Shown: positions 1 to 7,180 of the stretch, piece after piece
Layout: each line of letters opens with the position of its first letter
How positions within the stretch are numbered: position 1 is the first letter of the stretch
Source of the DNA: Acidobacteriota bacterium
GTDB taxonomy: Bacteria; Acidobacteriota; Blastocatellia; UBA7656
Assembly: GCA_038040445.1 (NCBI GenBank)
Contig: JBBPIG010000026.1
Span: 1-52,656, forward strand
Length of the DNA stretch: 52,656 bases
Direction: 5' to 3'
Notes under the pieces: generated by a model
What the model was told of the DNA's origin: nothing
The model's input: only the letters and a program-made list of their open reading frames with translations
The model's database searches: none
Position numbers and translations under genes: made by a program

Positions 1-67
1 CGTCAGGAGGGCCATGTTTATAGACGCCAACGCCGAGCCAATCCGCCCTCCGTCAGGAGGGCCATGT
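1..67 (+). repeat. REP-like palindromes, left flank of transposase
   Basis: A 16-nt palindrome (CCCTCC, loop GTCA, GGAGGG) lies at 46-61 and is followed by CCATGT. A second copy, cut by the window edge, starts at base 1, exactly 50 bases earlier. The same palindrome occurs in opposite orientation on the far side of the transposase gene, also as two copies 50 bases apart. This is the arrangement expected of REP sequences attended by a Y1 transposase. Confidence 0.8.
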
Positions 68-69
68 GT

Positions 70-537
70 CTATTCATCAGTAAAGAACTCGAAAACATAT
101 TTGGGCTCGTAAGCAATATCGAACCTCTTCAACAACGTCAGGTATTCATTCCTGAAACTCCTCTTCGCATGGTGCTTCTGCTGGTTGCGAATGTACCGAA
201 TTACCGAATCCAAGTGCGAATGCGAGTAGGAGAACGCGCCGAAACCTTCCTGCCAGTTGAACCTGCCTCTGATCCATCCTTTGCGCTTAATGAATTCGGT
301 CGAGTCGGACTTAACATCTCTAATCAAATCAGAGAGCGCAATATTGGGCTTCAGGCCGATCAACATATGAGTGTGATCCGGCATGGAGTTTATCTCGATC
401 AGCTTTTGCCCCTTTTTCCGAACGATGCCGGTGATGTATTTCTGAAGCTCTTCTTTGAAGTCTGGTCTTATTAAGCTTTGCCTCACGGCAACGGCAAAGA
501 CCACTTGAATGTAGATTTGTGTGAATGTGTGAGCCAT
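70..537 (-). CDS. IS200/IS605-like Y1 (REP-associated) transposase
   Basis: This 155-residue protein is a full-length Y1 (HUH) transposase of the TnpA/RAYT type, which nicks and rejoins single-stranded DNA at hairpins. The metal-binding HUH motif is seen as PDHTHML (His55, His57), and the candidate nucleophile is Tyr115 in VIRYIRNQ. The start is supported by GGAGGT just upstream on the minus strand. The gene has no TnpB partner. Its stop codon abuts a REP-like palindrome, and inverted REP pairs lie on both sides, which favours a REP-associated transposase over a simple IS200. It appears intact and is probably active on the flanking palindromes. Confidence 0.9.
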   Translation of the reverse strand: MAHTFTQIYIQVVFAVAVRQSLIRPDFKEELQKYITGIVRKKGQKLIEINSMPDHTHMLIGLKPNIALSDLIRDVKSDSTEFIKRKGWIRGRFNWQEGFGAFSYSHSHLDSVIRYIRNQQKHHAKRSFRNEYLTLLKRFDIAYEPKYVFEFFTDE

Positions 538-633
538 CTCTTACCTCCAGGTTTTTTCAATTACCCAGGTGGCCCGAGTATAATCGAAGATGTTTGGATT
601 CGCCTAAAACTAATCAAGTGAAGCATGACATGG

Positions 634-699
634 CCCTCCTGACGGAGGGCGGAGACATCTCGATGCGGGATCTATGAACATGGCCCTCCTGACGGAGGG
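634..699 (-). repeat. REP-like palindromes, right flank of transposase
   Basis: Two copies of the CCCTCC/GGAGGG palindrome lie at 634-649 and 684-699, preceded by ACATGG. They are the mirror image of the left-hand pair and have the same 50-base period. The transposase is thus enclosed by inverted pairs of REP-like hairpins. Confidence 0.8.
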
Positions 700-714
700 A
701 GTCTGATTAGCCTT

Positions 715-748
715 CAGGAGGTCTTCTACGAATTGGTAGAAGCCAATC
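715..748 (+). pseudogene. Fragment duplicated from the ECF sigma factor gene
   Basis: This 34-base stretch matches 1401-1434, inside region 2 of the downstream sigma factor gene, with a single mismatch (T733 against C1419). In frame it reads EVFYELVEAN, as in the sigma factor. Similarity stops abruptly on both sides, and the right-hand REP palindrome ends 15 bases upstream. It is best explained as a remnant of a second sigma-factor copy or a recombination scar associated with the mobile element. Confidence 0.6.
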
Positions 749-791
749 CCGCAGCATTGCTAAGCGCAGATCAGCGTGGTAAGTTCGGCGC

Positions 792-1055
792 ATGCCAACT
801 ACCTCAGAAAGTTTGGCATTTGATCGCGGCGTGCGGGCGATGCTGGAAATTGTCTTACTGGAAAAAGCTGACGCAGTGATCGGCTTTCGCGCCGACCCTG
901 AACTGCAAGCGCGCATCGAAGAACTCGCCCGAAAATCAACGGAAGGCCAACTGACGGAAGACGAGCGGGCTGAATACGCAGGTTATGTGCGCGCGAACAA
1001 GTTCGTCGCCATTCTCAAACGACAAGCGCAGCCGCTAGCGAACTCCCAGTCATAG
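792..1055 (+). CDS. Small conserved hypothetical protein (87 aa)
   Basis: This acidic, helical 87-residue protein has no membrane segment. The central part (PELQARIEELARK, then EGQLTEDERAEYAGYV and FVAILKRQA) matches my memory of a small bacterial family often encoded just before HNH endonuclease genes; no HNH gene follows here. No function can be assigned. There is no clear ribosome binding site before ATG 792; an alternative ATG at 840 would remove 16 residues but also part of the pattern I recognise. The sigma fragment and REP elements lie directly upstream, so the native promoter may have been lost. Confidence 0.6.
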   Translation: MPTTSESLAFDRGVRAMLEIVLLEKADAVIGFRADPELQARIEELARKSTEGQLTEDERAEYAGYVRANKFVAILKRQAQPLANSQS

Positions 1056-1262
1056 ATGGCAAGGAATCTATTTGGCAGGCAAGACAGCCACGGGCAGGAC
1101 TACGATTCGAGTGCTCAGCATTAATTCGGAGGATCAGGTAGCGTTGCGTTCTTCCTGACACAGAATCAACTCTTCATTCCTAATTCTCTCCATTCTCGTA
1201 GCACACAATCTCGTTCGTAAATCTCTACAATATTCCCGGCCGCCGTTCGTCTACAGTAATGG

Positions 1263-1853
1263 ATGGATGAGCCGGCGAGCATCACTTCGATGAACGAGCA
1301 AGACCGTAAAATCTCGGAAATCGTTGCGGAAGAACGATCCCGGCTGCGCAATTTCATCCGCCGGCGGGTGCCCGACCCTTCGGACGTCGAAGACATCGTG
1401 CAGGAGGTCTTCTACGAACTGGTAGAAGCCAATCGCCTGCTGATGCCGATCGATCACGTGACCGGCTGGCTTTTTCGCGTCGCGCGCAATCGCATCACGG
1501 ACCTTTTCCGCAAGAAGAAGCCCGAGACCTTCAGCGACGCAGCGCCCAATAAACCGGGGGACGAAGACGGCGAGGTGGTACGGATCGAAGATCTGCTGCC
1601 ATCGCCCGATGCAGGGCCGGAAGCGCTCTACGTCCGCGGAGTGCTTCTTGATGAGCTGGAACTTGCGCTCGACGAGCTGCCCGATGAGCAGCGTGAAGTA
1701 TTCATAGCTCACGAACTGGAGGGGCGCAGCTTCAAAGAGTTGTCGGCCGAAAGCGGTGTGAACATCAACACCCTGCTCTCGCGCAAGCGGTACGCGGTGC
1801 TGCATCTGCGCGAACGATTGCAGAGCATTTACGACGAGTTCACGAATAAGTGA
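1263..1853 (+). CDS. ECF-family RNA polymerase sigma factor
   Basis: This 196-residue protein has the two-domain layout of extracytoplasmic-function sigma factors. Region 2 spans about residues 23-85 (DVEDIVQEVFYELVE, then GWLFRVARNRITDLFR for -10 recognition). An acidic linker follows, then region 4 at about 125-190 (LDELPDEQREVFIAHELEG and a helix-turn-helix ending LSRKRYAVLHLRERL) for -35 recognition. It would direct RNA polymerase to a small regulon. No classical anti-sigma gene is adjacent; the small membrane protein 10 bases downstream is the likely co-transcribed partner. ATG 1290 is a possible alternative start. A 34-base piece of this gene is duplicated at 715-748. Confidence 0.9.
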   Translation: MDEPASITSMNEQDRKISEIVAEERSRLRNFIRRRVPDPSDVEDIVQEVFYELVEANRLLMPIDHVTGWLFRVARNRITDLFRKKKPETFSDAAPNKPGDEDGEVVRIEDLLPSPDAGPEALYVRGVLLDELELALDELPDEQREVFIAHELEGRSFKELSAESGVNINTLLSRKRYAVLHLRERLQSIYDEFTNK

Positions 1854-1863
1854 GGAACACAAC

Positions 1864-2214
1864 ATGAGCAAGAGCAAGAGACTAAAGAGACTGATTTGGA
1901 TAGCTCCACTGGCGATCCTGGGGATGGTAATCTTCAGTTGGATCGGCGGCCAAGTGGTGATGCTATTGTGGAACTGGCTGGCGCCGGCGTTGTTCGGATT
2001 GCGGCCAATCACCTTCTGGCAGGCTCTCGGATTGCTGGCTCTCTGCCGGATTCTGTTCGGAGGCTTTGGTCTTGGTGGCGGCTCTTCTCGCTCCAATTCT
2101 CGGCGGCGAATGGCCGAGCGCTGGGAACAGATGACGCCGGAGGAGCGCGAGAAGTTCCGCCAGGGCATGCGCTCACGTGTCGGCGGCTTTGAAGCGCCAA
2201 CCAGCGGAACCTAG
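1864..2214 (+). CDS. Small two-helix membrane protein
   Basis: This 116-residue protein has two hydrophobic helices (about residues 9-31 and 48-66), a glycine-rich stretch, and a charged C-terminal tail containing RWEQMTPEEREKFRQGMR. The tail resembles the charged cytoplasmic or periplasmic segments of small proteins encoded beside ECF sigma factors. GAGGA lies at a suitable distance before ATG 1864, and the gene starts 10 bases after the sigma factor stop, so co-transcription and coupling are likely. It could sense or modulate the sigma factor, but no anti-sigma fold such as a zinc-binding domain is visible. The stop lies at the edge of a MITE-like repeat. Confidence 0.75.
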   Translation: MSKSKRLKRLIWIAPLAILGMVIFSWIGGQVVMLLWNWLAPALFGLRPITFWQALGLLALCRILFGGFGLGGGSSRSNSRRRMAERWEQMTPEEREKFRQGMRSRVGGFEAPTSGT

Positions 2215-2358
2215 CAGGCTGCTGAAAAATGGTAGCGCGCCACCAAGACACTAAGACACCAAGCCGCACCAAGTGAATGAATGAACAAGTTGTGGGCTTT
2301 GTGCTCCTTAGTGTCTTCGTGTCTTAGTGGCGATGATTTGGTTTTTCAGCAGCCCGCT
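2213..2358. repeat. MITE-like inverted repeat element
   Basis: A 146-base element is bounded by 17-base inverted ends (2213-2229 and 2342-2358, one mismatch) starting AGCRGGCTGCTGAAAAA. Inside, a second pair of imperfect arms reads CGCCAC.AAGACAC.AAGACAC on the left and its complement on the right. It encodes no protein. The ends resemble transposon termini, so it is probably a non-autonomous mobile element. It overlaps the last bases of the preceding gene and lies in the leader of the next. Confidence 0.65.
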
Positions 2359-2460
2359 AGGAGCCGGCGGCGGCGGTTAGCGACGAAACATCTCGTGAAA
2401 CTGAGCGTAGGAGTGAAGAGCAACAATACCCAGAATTACAATAGTCAGAAGGAGAAGAAA

Positions 2461-3756
2461 GTGAAGTCACGATTACTAACTACCGTTGCAGCGTTTTGTT
2501 TGTGCTTCTCAGCCGTGTCCGTTACGAGGTCCGCCAACATGGCTGCTTCGACTTCCGACTGGCCTCAGTGGCGAGGCCCGCAACGTAACGGGATATCGCA
2601 CGAGAGCGGCTTCCTTAAACAATGGCCGGCGGAGGGACCGAAACTGCTCTGGCAAGTGAACGACATAGGGGACGGCTATTCAACGCCGGCGGTTGTCGGA
2701 ACGCGGATCTACCTGATGAGCAACCTTGGCAAGGAAAACGAGTTTGTTCAGGCTCTCTCAATTCAGGATGGAAAACCCATCTGGACAACGCGCGTCGGCA
2801 ACGTAGGCAACCCTCAAGACTTTCTTTACGCGAAGGCTCGGTCCACCCCGACCGTTGACGGAGATTTCATCTACGCGCTGAGCTCGGACGGTGACCTTGC
2901 CTGCCTCGAAACCGGGAGCGGTAAGATTCGATGGCAGAAGAGCATCAAGAAAGAGTTCGACGGCAAGCCGGGGATATGGGCCTATGCAGAGTCTCCGTTG
3001 GTTGATGGTGACGTCGTTGTCGTAACCCCCGGCGGAGCGCAGGCCACGCTAGTGGCGCTTAACAAAAAGACGGGCGCGGTCATCTGGAAATCGGCGGTCC
3101 CGGGTGGCGAACAAGCGGGTTATGCATCGGCGATTGTCGTCCAAGCGGGTGGCCGAAAACAATACGTGCAGTTTTTGAGCAAGGGTATAGTCGGAGTTGA
3201 TGCGAAGACGGGCCAGTTCCTCTGGCGCTACGCGGAGGTCGTCAAGGGTATGGCGCAAATGGTGACTCCAGTTTCGCGCGACGGATATGTGTACGGCGGG
3301 GCTCATGGCGTAGGAGGAGGAGCCGTCCGTCTGAAGGCGGATCGCGGAGGAGTCGCCGCGGAGCAGGTCTACTTCGCGCGCGACCTGCCGAACAGCATCG
3401 GTGGATCGGTGCTGGTTGGTGACTATCTTTACGGCACGGCGGGCACGGGGCTGGTGGCGGTTGAGTTCACTACGGGGAAGGTGAAATGGCAGAGTGAAGG
3501 GATCGGCAGGGGTTCGGTAGCCTACGCCGATGGGCTTTTATATCTTCACGGCGAGAATGGAGAGGTCGCGTTGGTGGAGGCGACCCCGGAGGCATATCGC
3601 GAAAAGGGCCGATTCACTCCGCCGGCTCAGCCGCAGCGCAAAAAGTTGGGGCCGTATCCGGAGAAGGCGTGGGCGTATCCGGTGATTGCTAATGGGCGGC
3701 TTTACATTCGGGATAACGGGACATTGTGGGCCTACGACATCAAGGCAAGCCGCTAG
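2461..3756 (+). CDS. PQQ-type beta-propeller repeat protein, exported
   Basis: This protein of about 431 residues starts at GTG 2461, preceded by AGAAGGAG at an ideal distance. Upstream in-frame codons run through the MITE and were excluded. An N-terminal signal peptide (LLTTVAAFCLCFSAVSV) targets it to the periplasm or surface. The rest is a run of PQQ-like beta-propeller blades: DWPQWRGPQRNGIS opening motif, then repeated A-x-x-x-x-TG-K-x-x-W units as in quinoprotein dehydrogenases and BamB. Catalytic residues of alcohol dehydrogenases are not evident, so a scaffold or binding role is likelier than an enzyme. A second propeller gene follows after 15 bases, presumably in the same operon. Confidence 0.85.
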   Translation: MKSRLLTTVAAFCLCFSAVSVTRSANMAASTSDWPQWRGPQRNGISHESGFLKQWPAEGPKLLWQVNDIGDGYSTPAVVGTRIYLMSNLGKENEFVQALSIQDGKPIWTTRVGNVGNPQDFLYAKARSTPTVDGDFIYALSSDGDLACLETGSGKIRWQKSIKKEFDGKPGIWAYAESPLVDGDVVVVTPGGAQATLVALNKKTGAVIWKSAVPGGEQAGYASAIVVQAGGRKQYVQFLSKGIVGVDAKTGQFLWRYAEVVKGMAQMVTPVSRDGYVYGGAHGVGGGAVRLKADRGGVAAEQVYFARDLPNSIGGSVLVGDYLYGTAGTGLVAVEFTTGKVKWQSEGIGRGSVAYADGLLYLHGENGEVALVEATPEAYREKGRFTPPAQPQRKKLGPYPEKAWAYPVIANGRLYIRDNGTLWAYDIKASR

Positions 3757-3771
3757 GCAGGAGTAAATGAA

Positions 3772-5658
3772 ATGACAATGAGCACCATCGACGAGTCACA
3801 ACGCGAGCCCGCAATGAGCACCAATAATGCCGACGAACCGGCACCCCGGAAGCCGCTCCGCCTGTGGCCGGGCGTCGTCGCCGCGGTCCTGCTGTGCGTG
3901 CTGAGGTTTGTCCTCCCGATCGTCGTGCCCGAGGCCACTGTCTTCGGGGTGATTGGCTCGGCCCTCGGCGCGTTGGCGATTGTCGTGTGGTGGGTGTTCT
4001 TCAGCCGGGCACCCTGGTCCGAGCGCCTGGGCGCCATCATCCTGATGATCGTCGCGTTGTTCGCGACGTCGCGCCTCGTCCACGAGTCGATTGCTGGGGG
4101 CGCGATGGGGATGTTGCTCTACGTTTTGGCGGTCCCCGTCCTGAGCCTCGCCTTGGTGGCTTGGGCCCTAGCCAGCCGCCGCCTCGCCAGCGGACTTCGG
4201 CGCGCGTCGATGGTCGCCACCATCCTGCTCGTCTGCGGAATATTTACGCTCGTGCGCACCGGCGGCACCACCAGCGACGTCATCGGTTCGGATTTCCACT
4301 GGCGGTGGACGCCGACTCCCGAGGAACGGCTCCTGGCCCAAGCCGCAGACGAGCCGACGGCACCCCCGCCGGCTCCGGCAGCAGCGGAAACTCCTAAGGA
4401 ACTGCCCGTGGCCAAAGCTGGCGACGAGCAGGCCACACTCCCAGCGGGTCCATCAACACCCAAGACCGAACCGGCCACTCCGGCCGCAGTTGAGACGGGA
4501 GCCGATTGGCCGGGCTTTCGCGGGCCCGGGCGCGACAGCATCATTCGCGGCGTGCGGATCGAGACGGACTGGTCGAAGTCGCCTCCGGTCGCGCTATGGC
4601 GCCGGCCGATCGGACCGGGCTGGTCATCCTTCGCGGTCCGCAGCGACCTCCTCTACACCCAGGAGCAGCGCGGTGACGACGAGATTGTCGCCTGCTACAA
4701 GGTTTCCACGGGCGAGCCGGTATGGAGACACCGCAACGCGGTCCGGTTCTGGGAGTCGAATGGCGGCGCCGGTCCGCGCGCGACGCCGACCCTCAGCAAC
4801 GGTCGCGTCTACACATTCGGTGCGACCGGAGTTCTGAACGCGCTCGACGCCGGTAACGGCACCGTCGTGTGGTCGCGCAAAGTGGCGTCCGACACCGACA
4901 CGAAGGTGCCGACGTGGGGCTTCGCGAGCTCGCCGTTGGTGGTCGACGACGTCGTCATCGTCGCCGCCGCCGGCACGCTGGCCGCCTACGACCTCGCCAC
5001 CGGCAAGCCGCGCTGGGTCGGTCCTCATCACGGCGGGAGCTACAGCTCGCCACAGCTCGTGACGATCGACGGAGTCGCGCAGATCCTGCTGCTGAGCCCA
5101 CCCGGCGCGATCAGCGTCGCGCCGGCTGACGGCGCGCTGCTTTGGGAGTACTCGTGGGAAGGCGGCGCCATCGTGCAGCCGGCCCTGACAGCGGACGGCG
5201 ACGTCTTGATCAACGCGATGGCCATGACCGGAGGAATGGGCACGCGCCGCATTGTGGTCGCGCACGGACCCGGCGGATGGACAGTCGAAGAACGCTGGAC
5301 GTCGAACGGGCTGAAGCCATACTTCAACGACTTCGTCGTTCACAAAGGCCATGCCTTCGGCTTCGACGGAAGCATCCTCGCGTGCATCGACCTCGAGGAC
5401 GGCAAGCGCAAGTGGAAGGGCGGACGCTACGGCAACGGCCAGCTCGTCCTGTTACCCGATCAGGACTTGCTGCTGGTGCTATCCGAGGAGGGCGAGCTGG
5501 CGCTGGTCGCGGCGACCACCGACAAGTTCACGGAGCTCGCGCGGTTCCCGGCGCTCGACGGCAAGACCTGGAACCACCCGGTGCTGGTCGGCGACGTCCT
5601 GCTGGTTCGCAACGGCCAGGAGATGGCCTCGTTCCGGCTGTCCCTCGCGGGCCGCTGA
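3772..5658 (+). CDS. Membrane-anchored PQQ-type beta-propeller protein
   Basis: This 628-residue protein has four or five hydrophobic helices in the first 180 residues. A Pro/Ala-rich linker follows (about 190-245), then a beta-propeller domain (DWPGFRGPGRDSII opening motif; repeated ALDAGNGTVVWSRK and AYDLATGKPRW blades). ATG 3772 has AGGAG 8 bases upstream. The layout puts the propeller outside the cytoplasmic membrane, tethered by the N-terminal bundle. Opening motif and blade pattern match the preceding gene, so the two probably act together or arose by duplication. Codon use is markedly more GC-rich than that of the first propeller, suggesting a different origin. Substrate or partner is unknown. 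Confidence 0.85.
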   Translation: MTMSTIDESQREPAMSTNNADEPAPRKPLRLWPGVVAAVLLCVLRFVLPIVVPEATVFGVIGSALGALAIVVWWVFFSRAPWSERLGAIILMIVALFATSRLVHESIAGGAMGMLLYVLAVPVLSLALVAWALASRRLASGLRRASMVATILLVCGIFTLVRTGGTTSDVIGSDFHWRWTPTPEERLLAQAADEPTAPPPAPAAAETPKELPVAKAGDEQATLPAGPSTPKTEPATPAAVETGADWPGFRGPGRDSIIRGVRIETDWSKSPPVALWRRPIGPGWSSFAVRSDLLYTQEQRGDDEIVACYKVSTGEPVWRHRNAVRFWESNGGAGPRATPTLSNGRVYTFGATGVLNALDAGNGTVVWSRKVASDTDTKVPTWGFASSPLVVDDVVIVAAAGTLAAYDLATGKPRWVGPHHGGSYSSPQLVTIDGVAQILLLSPPGAISVAPADGALLWEYSWEGGAIVQPALTADGDVLINAMAMTGGMGTRRIVVAHGPGGWTVEERWTSNGLKPYFNDFVVHKGHAFGFDGSILACIDLEDGKRKWKGGRYGNGQLVLLPDQDLLLVLSEEGELALVAATTDKFTELARFPALDGKTWNHPVLVGDVLLVRNGQEMASFRLSLAGR

Positions 5659-5727
5659 CGGGGGTTGCCTTCGTGGCCATCGCTGCTGCCGCCCAACAAC
5701 GCGTTGCACGGCCGGAAAGATACGCGT

Positions 5728-6462
5728 ATGGACGACTGGTTCAGCGTAATTGATGCGCGCTGCGAGCTGTCGGCGGGCGCTGTTCAAGACCTGCGCGATG
5801 TGGGTTTCGTCGTCATTCCTGGCCCGGTGGCGCCCGACCGGTTGGCGCAATTTGCCAAGGCTTACGATTCCGCCGTGCTCTGCGCGGCTTCGGATGACGT
5901 ATCGATAGGTAGTTCGACAACCCGAGTCCACGACTTCGTCAATCGCGGCCCAGAATTCGATGGGCTGTACGTGTACGAACCCGTCCTGGAGGCGTGTTGT
6001 CGCATCATCGGTCAACCATTCAAGCTCAGTACAATGCATGCGAGAACTGTGCGACCGTACTCACAGGCACAAAATCTTCATGTGGACTTCAGCCGCGAAG
6101 TGGATGGCTGGCCGATGGTGGGGTTCATCATGATGGTGGATGAGTTTCGAACGGACAACGGGGCCACTCGTTTTGTGCCGGGTTCACACAAATGGCCCAC
6201 AATTCCGACCGACTTTCCGAAGGATACATCTGCGGACTACGAGGGCCAAGTACTGGCGTGTGGCCCGGCGGGCTCAGTCATTGTCTACAACGGGTCCGTC
6301 TTGCACGGACACACGGCAAACAGGGTCGGCGAACCTCGGCGTTCAATACAAGGCTCCTATATCCGCCGTGATACCGAGCCGGGGGTCAACCAGGCTGCGC
6401 GCATACGTCCGGAGACTCTCGGTCGCATCGGTCACCTTGCGAAATACGTGTTGGCCGTCTAA
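5728..6462 (+). CDS. Phytanoyl-CoA dioxygenase (PhyH) family protein
   Basis: This 244-residue protein has the PhyH-type double-stranded beta-helix of Fe(II)/2-oxoglutarate oxygenases. The iron ligands are visible as His118-x-Asp120 in LHVDFS and a distal His in VLHGHTANR, followed by an Arg (RRSIQ) positioned to hold 2-oxoglutarate. Such enzymes hydroxylate small molecules, lipids or peptides; the substrate cannot be read from sequence. ATG 5728 was chosen because homology begins shortly after it; longer in-frame starts add low-complexity residues. The gene lies between two similar direct repeats (5691 and 6457) that resemble gene-cassette boundaries, so it may be mobile rather than part of the upstream operon. 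Confidence 0.85.
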   Translation: MDDWFSVIDARCELSAGAVQDLRDVGFVVIPGPVAPDRLAQFAKAYDSAVLCAASDDVSIGSSTTRVHDFVNRGPEFDGLYVYEPVLEACCRIIGQPFKLSTMHARTVRPYSQAQNLHVDFSREVDGWPMVGFIMMVDEFRTDNGATRFVPGSHKWPTIPTDFPKDTSADYEGQVLACGPAGSVIVYNGSVLHGHTANRVGEPRRSIQGSYIRRDTEPGVNQAARIRPETLGRIGHLAKYVLAV

Positions 6463-6544
6463 CAAACGCATGCAGTGGGGCACGGGCAGCGAATCAGGCA
6501 TGGTTCCACCAGTGCAGTTGCCCACGCCCGCTAATGGGATGCTA

Positions 6545-6574
6545 TTTACAAATAATAATCTCTAGACATATAAT
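6545..6574 (+). promoter_or_regulatory. Sigma-70-type promoter of the peptide gene
   Basis: A TTTACA -35 box (6545-6550) and a perfect TATAAT -10 box (6569-6574) are separated by 18 bases. Transcription would start near 6581, about 120 bases before the peptide gene. The leader can fold into a stem-loop (6603-6620 with 6648-6662) just before the ribosome binding site region. Confidence 0.7.
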
Positions 6575-6703
6575 GTGTGAGTCAGTGTGTTATATGCTCC
6601 AGACTAACCTACGTAGGCAGCTTCACCTTCGCTTTCTACGAGGCTGACTGCCTAAGGCTAGTTAATCTTCTAACGTACCTGTTTCTCGAAAGGAGAACAA
6701 CTC

Positions 6704-6886
6704 ATGAGTAGCCAATCTAAACCAACCAAAAAAGACATTCTCGATGCTTTGAAAAAGGAAGGTATCACAGACCTGGACAAGTTGGCAGATGTTGTGGTCA
6801 GCAAAACCGGTTCAGCGGCAAGCGCTGGGAGCGGGGCTGTAGTCAACAGTACCATTTGTGGCAATTGGTTCTGTGTCACTCCGTAG
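6704..6886 (+). CDS. Candidate RiPP precursor peptide (60 aa)
   Basis: A 60-residue peptide is preceded by an excellent ribosome binding site (AAAGGAG, 6689-6695). Residues 1-33 are charged and helical, like a leader peptide (KKDILDALKKEGITDLDKLA). A small-residue hinge follows (GSAASAGSGA), then a short C-terminal core, NSTICGNWFCVTP, with Ser, two Thr, Trp and two Cys four residues apart. This leader-hinge-core layout is typical of ribosomally made, post-translationally modified peptides. The Cys pair could form a disulfide, or thioether rings with Ser/Thr. Its own promoter, a hairpin after it and unusual enzyme genes downstream support the assignment. I do not recognise the family. Confidence 0.75.
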   Translation: MSSQSKPTKKDILDALKKEGITDLDKLADVVVSKTGSAASAGSGAVVNSTICGNWFCVTP

Positions 6887-6925
6887 AAGGATGGCGCAAG
6901 CAAGATAAGCCTGACGACTTATCAA

Positions 6926-6961
6926 AGTTCAAGGAGACCATATTATGGGTCTCCTTGAACT
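6926..6961 (+). promoter_or_regulatory. Intercistronic hairpin after the peptide gene
   Basis: A perfect 14-bp stem (6926-6939 with 6948-6961) with an 8-base loop lies 40 bases after the peptide stop codon. No U-run follows, so it is not a canonical intrinsic terminator. It may act as a partial terminator or as a 3' stabiliser that lets the peptide be made in excess of the downstream enzymes. Confidence 0.7.
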
Positions 6962-6981
6962 CACAAGTTGCATCTCCTTTC

Positions 6982-7109
6982 ATGAACATCTTCGGTAAAG
7001 GCAGCGAGGATGTTCATTGACCTTATCTACATTATTACAAGTTGAGAGAGCGATTAAGTTAAGCATCCAGGAATCTGTCTCTGCCCAGGAACCTCAAGTC
7101 ATCCTGGGC
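6982..7109 (+). promoter_or_regulatory. Two further hairpins in the leader of the enzyme genes
   Basis: A 9-bp stem (6982-6990 with 7009-7017) and an 8-bp GC-rich stem (7083-7090 with 7102-7109) follow the first hairpin. Together the three structures fill the 294-base gap between peptide and enzyme genes. They could process or attenuate the transcript. No open reading frame is supported here. Confidence 0.5.
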
Positions 7110-7180
7110 TAGTTAACAATCAGGCTCCTTGAAACCTTTATCCAGAAAGTCCCGCATCTGATCTTCCCGAGGGGAAACGG

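Noticed and set aside
64-474. 136-codon open frame opposite the transposase
   Set aside because: It mirrors the codons of the Y1 transposase, whose HUH motif and ribosome binding site are on the other strand.
2281-2460. N-terminal extension of the first propeller protein
   Set aside because: It runs through the MITE-like repeat and lacks a signal; GTG 2461 has an ideal ribosome binding site followed by a signal peptide.
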